NCBI GenBank assembly: GCA_026260175.1
Contig: JAKCWW010000063.1
Coordinates: 58,038-122,037 of the forward strand
Length of the DNA stretch: 64,000 nt
Source: Reticulitermes lucifugus
Lineage: Eukaryota > Arthropoda > Insecta > Blattodea > Rhinotermitidae
Direction of reading: 5' to 3'
Below are positions 58,860 to 64,000 of this stretch, in pieces. The translations under genes were made by a program, and so were the position numbers. A model generated the notes under the pieces. The model was not told where the DNA came from and searched no databases. It saw nothing but the letters and a program-made list of their open reading frames with translations. Each line of letters starts with the position of its first letter. Position 1 is the stretch's first letter.

Positions 58860-59040
58860 ATGCTAGTCTTCTGGGATGTGATGGTGTTCATTGTGAATTT
58901 GTTACGTACATTTTGGATGAGCTTACGTTAACATTTCTTGGACTACCCTGAAGATGGAAGCATCAAGCTCCTCCGAAACGTCGGTAACATTACCAATAAA
59001 CACTGCGTCATACCCAAGAACACTTCATCAACAACGCTGT
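58860..59040 (+). repeat. Fold-back element with well-preserved hammerhead-like unit
   Basis: Left arm 58,867-58,905 (TCTTCTGGGATGTGATGG...) and right arm 58,983-59,023 (GGTAACATTACC... to ATACCCAAGAAC) are inverted copies. The plus-strand unit at 58,944-58,986 is complete: TACC, CTGAAGA, T, stem GGAAGC/GCTCC, CC, GAAACGTC, GGTA. TACC and GGTA form stem I and the ACGT palindrome gives a two-base-pair stem III. Confidence 0.75.
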
Positions 59041-59241
59041 GACAACCTCAAGTAAAACTTTATACAGAACTAATGTGGAAAATGATGTGACTGCCAGTTC
59101 GCTTTCATATAATCTTTATGTAATCATAATCATTTCAGCTTCAAATGCAACTTTTATTTCAGTTAATCTATATAGAAAAACCTTCCCTGAATTTTATTGG
59201 TATGACACTATGTTTTGTAGGTCATAAACTTACAACTACAT

Positions 59242-59442
59242 TAATTAATTTTATTTCAATATAACAAATGTACTACACTTCCTTTCACTGATTTCTTGCC
59301 CCTACATATGTTTCGGCACATCCTGTGCCATCCACAGGGGGGTCGTCGAGAGTTCACAATCTTCCATACATTGAATTGTAGAGCATTTGTTGGATTGAAA
59401 TAAACTTAATTATAAAAAATGCAAGGTATATATAATATAAAG
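59242..59442. repeat. Fold-back-like insertion with hammerhead-like unit
   Basis: TTATTTCAATATAACAAATG (59,250 region) is mirrored by CATTTGTTGGATTGAAATAA (59,384 region). The minus strand at 59,299-59,342 reads CCCC, CTGTGGA (mutated box), T, perfect stem GGCACA-GGA-TGTGCC, GAAACATATGTA, GGGG. The insertion is bounded by direct repeats TTACAACTACAT at 59,230 and 59,443, a plausible 12-bp target duplication. Confidence 0.6.
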
Positions 59443-59488
59443 TTACAACTACATTTCACAATATTAACACCGTGCATCTTCACGAATC

Positions 59489-60000
59489 AAATGAAACTAA
59501 ATTAAACCAACTGAAGCACAAATTGAGCCACCTTTATTGTAGCGTCCTTATTATGCCCCTACATATGTTTCGGACCTTGGTCCATCATCAGGGGGTCTTG
59601 TCCATAAAAGCTACTACCTCAATAATAGTTTTTATAAAACATATATCACTCTTATATCACTATTGTGATAGAATTGTTTTGATTGTAATACATTAAAACT
59701 CAGTTATACAAATTAAAATATATTATTAAAATTTGTAACCTCACAGAGCTATTTTACAAATTTTAATATCTTTTAATTTATATAACCGAGTTGTAATGTA
59801 TTACAATCAAAACAATTTTATCACAATAGTGATATAAGAGTGATATATGTTTTATAAAAACTATTATTGAGGTAGTAGCTTTTATGGACAAGACCCCCTG
59901 ATGATGGACCAAGGTCCGAAACATATGTAGGGCCATAATAAGGACGCTACAATAAAGGTGGCTCAATTTGTGCATCAGTTGGTTTAATTTAGTTTCATTT
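59489..60000. repeat. 510-bp near-perfect palindrome with two hammerhead-like units
   Basis: The left arm starts AAATGAAACTAAATTAAACC (59,489) and the right arm ends with its inverse at 60,000; the symmetry centre is near 59,745. The arms differ at few positions. Each carries one unit: minus at 59,556-59,594 (CCCC, CTGATGA, T, GGACC-AA-GGTCC, GAAACATATGTA, GGGG) and plus at 59,894-59,932. All core boxes are intact in both. An inverted duplication of an element related to the one at 59,242. Confidence 0.85.
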
Positions 60001-61099
60001 ACAACTACATGTTTTATGTAGGGGAAGATTCTGCGGCACTAACCAACAGGATTCCGAGATCAAGAAATATTTGGTAAAATAAGAACTGCACAGTTGAAGT
60101 CGGAATCGGCTTGGTTGGCCATACCTCCAAAAAAGTGTTGGCACCAACGTTCCTCCGAACTGTATAACTTCCTCGGCAAATGTGGCAATAGCACATCCAG
60201 TTTTCATACTTACTAGGAACTCTATTCCATGCCTACTAGTTACTAGATAATCCGTGCCTACTAGGAGAAGTGCGCTAGTATGGGGCCGTTGGTAGTGAAA
60301 TGTGGTGGGTTGTAACATCGAATGGTTTCAATTAATTGTTGGTGGAGTGATATTAATGATTATAAATGGTTACGAAGTTGCAGCTTATTGATGTAAGTTA
60401 AATGCTTTGAATTGACTTTATCTGAACATTTTAACAACTGGAAAACGAAGTTTGTTATTTTGCTTTGACAAGATCTGAAGGTAATGCAGTTGTCAGAGGT
60501 TAAGGAAGGAATGTATGGGATTGCAGTCGAATTTACAGTTGCGCTGGGGTTAAGGATTACTCTGCTGAAACATATGTGGGTTGGGGGAAGAAGTACAGGT
60601 AATAGTATTAGATTCGTGGAGGTGAAGAGGGAAGTTTTTACTTTTGCTAGGGACCGCATATCTGTGGTCTAGCCGACAGAATGGGTAGGAAGGGTTTTAT
60701 ATTTCATTTAGGTCAGTTTTGAGTTGTGATAGAATAATTAGCAAGACTCTTTATCATGGGAATCAAAATCATTAAGTAGGGACAGTATTTCACATCGGCA
60801 GTTAAGGGCGTAGAATTTAATAGTGAGATGAGGTTGCAGGTGTGATATTGCTGTTCTTAATGTGTATTCGCCAATTGGATAATTATGAAGAGAAGATATT
60901 TTCAAACTGACAGCTTAAAATAAGAATGTACATGGAGCTAATAATGACAATAGTGTTAGAACAGTAAATTTTGCCTCATCCAAAAATATAATTTTCAAGA
61001 GCACAATGTTCCTATGTCAAAATATTCATAAATTCATTTTGCTTCTCCTAATGGGAAGACACACAAATGGATTGGTCACATTTTGATTGACAGAAGATG
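60001..61099. other. Non-coding stretch
   Basis: Begins with a third copy of TTACAACTACAT (59,999-60,010). Nothing else recognised on either strand. Confidence 0.4.
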
Positions 61100-61830
61100 T
61101 CACTGGAGGCTTGATGTCCAACTTTTCAGAAGAGATTGCTTTTTTTAATATTACACCTACATATACAAAGGGTGCTGAAACTTATTGTAGTAATTATGGA
61201 GGCATGTCACTGTTTTGAACTACATAAAAGGGTTATCCACCATCCTTCTCTCAAGGTTAATTGCACATGTAGGTGCAATTTGTGGGATCATCACTGTGAA
61301 TTTCAATGCAGTGGATCAACTTCTGATCAGATCTCCTGCGTTTGTCAGATACTGAAGAAAAGAAGTGGAAATATAAAAGGCATTACATTGTTTATTTATA
61401 GATTTCAAGAAAATCTATAATTCATAGGAGGGAAGTTTGGTTAGGCTAATTAAACTGTGTTGAAATAAGTCCTGTACTAAAATCTGTATAAATATGCATT
61501 TGTCAGGTGTGCTTTGTATTCGGAATGGTATGAATTGAAGAGGTGCTTTATCGCCTTTGCTTTTAAACTTTACTTTGGAATGTGGCATTAGGTGAGTCAA
61601 GAAAACCAGGAGGGACAGAAATTTAGTAGGCCACATCCGTGTTAATTATGCTAACGTACTGGGTGAAAACATAAATCCTACAAAAAGTTCCAGAAACACT
61701 ATTAGTCGCTACTAAGGAGGTTGTTTTAGAAGGAAACTCAGACAAAATTAAGTATATGTTCATGCTTTGTCACCAGGATGTAGGACAGAGTCACAACATA
61801 AATCTTCTGAAAATGTGGCAGAGTTAAATA

Positions 61831-62954
61831 CAGGTAGGACTCGGTTTACACCGGGGTTAGGTTCCTGAGATTTCCGGCGTAAAATGAAGCGGCGTAAATT
61901 GAAGCAAAAATATAATGGGAACTTATGTAAATACATTAGGTTCCATTCCAAAATTTTCAGTAATCAACACAAAATACCTGAAAAATGTTTTATTTTATGA
62001 AATTTACGTATTGAAAATGATATAATGTTTAAGATAATAATGTTTAAGAAAAAGAAAGAAAATTTACTGCCTAAAAATGATAGAATAGATGTCTGTTTGG
62101 TTTTCTTCTTTTCTGATAATAAGTTATAGTATGGCTGTACAACTGTCTCAATGCCTCTCTTAACGGTTGAGCTCCGCTCCCAGTTGGGGTCATTGCTACA
62201 GAAGATCTCACACCCCTTATTAATAAGAGCAATAGCCTCTTGCATTGATTTCACTGTTAGTGTCCAAACCGGCATTGCAGAGTCAGCTTCACTTTCTCTG
62301 TGTCTTCTTTGGACAGTTTTTCAGCTAGCTCTTCTAAATCTTCCGTTGAAAGCTCTTCACCATGACTCTCAAGGAGCTCATTTATGTCACCAACTTCTAC
62401 ATCATCTAGTCCTATTTCCTTTGCTACCTCTTTCACATTCTCTGTTATTGACGCAAGGGTAGTGTCATGCTCTTGCAAATCCGGAATGCAGTCAGGCCAA
62501 AGCTTACGCCAGATGCCATTCATACATGATTTTGACACTTCACTCCATGCCGCTGAAATGTTGGAGATCCCTTTCATGATGTCGTATGACTTCCAGTAGT
62601 CTCTCAACGTGACATTATCGGGCACTTGAATAGCCTCAGAAATTCCTTGAGTGTTATCCGTAAGTAATGAGCCTTGAATGTGGATATTGCTCCTTGATCC
62701 ATGGGTTGTAACAGTGAGGTTGTGTTTGGTGGAAGGAAGACAATCTTAACCTCTAGGCCATTGGTATTCAAATCACTCAAATCTGGAGGGTGACCAGGGG
62801 CATTGTCCAGCAGCAGCCAAACCTTGTGAGGAAATCTCTTTTCGTACAGAACTCCTTTACATCTGGGCAAAAATATGACGTGTACCAGTGATCTGTGAGA
62901 GGCGCAAAAGTGAAGCGGGCGTAAATTGAAGCGGCGTAAACCGAGTCCTACCTG
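61831..62954 (-). mobile_element. Tigger-class DNA transposon, internally deleted
   Basis: 1,124 bp, flanked by TA on both sides (61,829-61,830 and 62,955-62,956). Terminal inverted repeats CAGGTAGGACTCGGTTTAC match perfectly over 19 bases. Subterminal GGCGTAAATTGAAGC boxes occur near both ends in the same orientation. Full-length Tigger elements are about 2.4 kb, so roughly half is missing, including the N-terminal DNA-binding part of the transposase. CpG content is high, unlike the LINE around it. Confidence 0.92.
62257..62890 (-). pseudogene. Tigger (pogo-superfamily) transposase, C-terminal remnant
   Basis: On the minus strand one frame reads VWLLLDNAPGHPPDLSDLNT, then VKIVFLPPNTTSLLQPMDQG and STFKAHYLRITLKEFLR. 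This is the DDE domain of Tigger/jerky-like transposases, with the second catalytic Asp in LLLDNAPGH and the third in QPMDQG. A frameshift near 62,610-62,640 leads to VPDNVTLRDYWKSYDIMKGI, a WSEV...WRKLWPDC segment and an acidic EELSTEDLEELAEKL end, stopping at 62,257. A second frameshift lies near 62,830 (KRFPHKVWLL). The CENP-B-type helix-turn-helix and the first catalytic Asp are deleted, so it cannot encode an active enzyme. Confidence 0.92.
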
Positions 62955-63172
62955 TAGACACTTACATTGACGTACATTCTTCATAACTCCTATGCATGCT
63001 ATGTGACATGTCCATATAATCCTTGTTCAGATCTCAATAATAATATATGGGGAACAGTACAAATTACATTGCCCCTTATATGATCATGTTATTTTGAAGA
63101 TGTTTCATGAATATAATTTTAGATGGAGTGGTGTTAATTGTGAGTCTGGGTAGCCATCATCCTATAGTATAC

Positions 63173-63505
63173 CTACTTACTTACTTACTTTATTTTTATT
63201 TCCATCAATCCAATCAGGTTCAAACAACCTTTAGGATATAGAACAAGTCATAACCACATACAGGACTAAATAATAATAATTCAATAGGTATTTATTTACA
63301 TGCAGGCTTAAAAGCACAAGTGCCAAACAAATGTACAGAAACAAAACACTAAACAGACAAAACAAAAACAATATGGCAATTAACAACAATGACAACAACA
63401 AAAGTGCCAATTACAAAGCTAGCACAAAACACAAATACAACACAAAAACAGTACAAATACACAGAAACAAAACACTAAATACACAAAACAAAAACAATAT
63501 GACAA
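63173..63505. repeat. Simple repeat and 125-bp spaced direct repeat
   Basis: A short (ACTT)n at about 63,173-63,193 is followed by A/C-rich sequence in which CAGAAACAAAACACTAAA occurs twice (about 63,337 and 63,461), each followed by ACAAAACAAAAACAATATG. Low-complexity frames here are not coding. Confidence 0.65.
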
Positions 63506-63511
63506 ATGATG

Positions 63512-63544
<33 letters not shown>

Positions 63545-63592
63545 TGGTGGTGGTGATGATAATGATGATGATAATAATAATAACAACAACAG
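63506..63592. repeat. (AAT)n/(GAT)n microsatellite
   Basis: About twelve AAT units, then TGG/TGA/GAT units and a return to AATAATAAC. It lies directly against the LINE fragment that follows. Confidence 0.9.
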
Positions 63593-64000
63593 ATAGCAAA
63601 TGCAGACAAAGTCAACAATTTGACAAGACAGTAGACCTCATTATATCAGCATGCCCAGTATTGGCAAAAGAACGATACATAAAGAGGCATGCTATAGTGT
63701 GTGCTCAACTACACATTAACATATGCAAGGAAAATCGTAAAATTAGACAATGAACACTGGTATGAATATGTACCGAACTTAGTAGAAACAAGTCATGAAG
63801 GTAAGGTAACCATATTATGGAATCAGGAAGTACAAACTGACAGAACCATCCCTAACAATAAACTGGACATAATAATCCGTGATAATGAAAAAGGAACATG
63901 TATGTTTATAGATGTTGCAATGTCAGGAGACAGAAATGTGATCAAGAAAAAAGCCAGGAAGATTCTGAGGTATAAAGACCTTACAGTAGAAATACAGCAC
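63593..64000 (+). pseudogene. LINE C-terminal domain with restriction-like endonuclease motif, cut by window edge
   Basis: Frame 1 reads SKCRQSQQFDKTVDLIISAC, then PVLAKERYIKRH and VCAQLHINICKE, a degenerate CCHC knuckle. After a frameshift at about 63,738, KLDNEHWYEYVPNLVETS, GKVTILWNQEVQTDRTIPNN, KLDIIIRDNEKGTCMFIDVA and GDRNVIKKKARKILRYKDL run to the edge. The (P)D...IDV...K pattern resembles the restriction-like endonuclease that follows RT in R2/HERO-type LINEs; here the usual Pro of PD is Leu. The 5' portion is absent (microsatellite upstream) and the 3' end is outside the window. Confidence 0.7.

Larger units (their letters stand above)
61100..63060 (+). pseudogene. Decayed LINE, interrupted by a Tigger element
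   Basis: Plus-strand remains of an RTE/I-like LINE. At about 61,180 SNYGGMSL matches the RT motif SNYRGISL; 61,298-61,410 reads QCSGSTSDQISCVCQILKK then LFIYRFQENL, matching GFRxxRSTxDQI...LFIDFKKAYD; near 61,570 FKLYFGMWH matches LLFNFALEYAI. At 61,815 ENVAELKY is cut by the Tigger insertion at 61,831. Homology to the LINE at 49,700 resumes at 62,957 with GACACTTACATTGACGTACA, against GACACTAACAAATGACAACT there. Many stops and frameshifts; the catalytic Asp region is not preserved. Confidence 0.75.

Noticed and set aside
43185-58900. CRISPR array or bacterial operon
   Set aside because: Repeats here are eukaryotic minisatellite, SINE, LINE and fold-back units; exon-intron structure rules out a prokaryotic source.
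63331-63600. Asn-rich frame upstream of the LINE fragment
   Set aside because: Translation of A/C-rich low-complexity sequence and the (AAT)n microsatellite.

Overview
This window is nuclear DNA from an insect. The best guess is a large, repeat-rich, hemimetabolous genome of the cockroach/termite (Blattodea) kind. Reasons: a long multi-exon ZAD-type C2H2 zinc-finger gene (an arthropod-expanded family), the first coding exon of a jitterbug-type filamin, introns of up to 5.4 kb, dense decayed LINEs, SINEs and MITEs, and strong CpG loss over the zinc-finger gene, as expected where gene bodies are methylated in the germ line. Three runs of N show it is a draft scaffold. The order-level assignment is inference.

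Layout. 1-24,012: no exon recognised; CpG dinucleotides are ordinary, with at least six copies of one tRNA-derived SINE (SINE A), two copies of a second (SINE B), several LINE fragments and MITEs. It may be the long first intron of the filamin gene. 24,013-24,370 (minus): coding exon 1 of a filamin/jitterbug-like actin-binding protein. 24,371-26,589: head-to-head intergenic region. 26,590-43,184 (plus): a nine-exon gene for an 846-residue nuclear protein with an N-terminal ZAD, an acidic tract, a Lys-Glu-Arg-rich linker, ten C2H2 fingers and a Ser/Asn-rich tail. I assembled it by hand from splice sites; every junction keeps phase. 43,185-58,900: no coding sequence seen, but CpG-depleted like the gene, so either a very long 3' transcript or another transcribed unit. 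58,900-64,000: nested transposable elements, including a Tigger-class DNA transposon inside an old LINE and the 3' end of an endonuclease-bearing LINE running off the window.

The most unusual signal is a dispersed family of fold-back elements. Each has inverted arms around one or more ~40-70 bp units. The units share a CTGANGA box, a short hairpin, a GAAA box and GTC/GTA, with flanks that pair. This is the arrangement of a hammerhead ribozyme with a very short stem III, of the kind described in Penelope-like retroelements. Every copy has an extra T before stem II, so activity is unproven.

How the genes relate: the two protein genes are divergent and about 2.2 kb apart. One encodes a cytoskeletal cross-linker and the other a probable DNA-binding regulator. 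Nothing shows a functional link.
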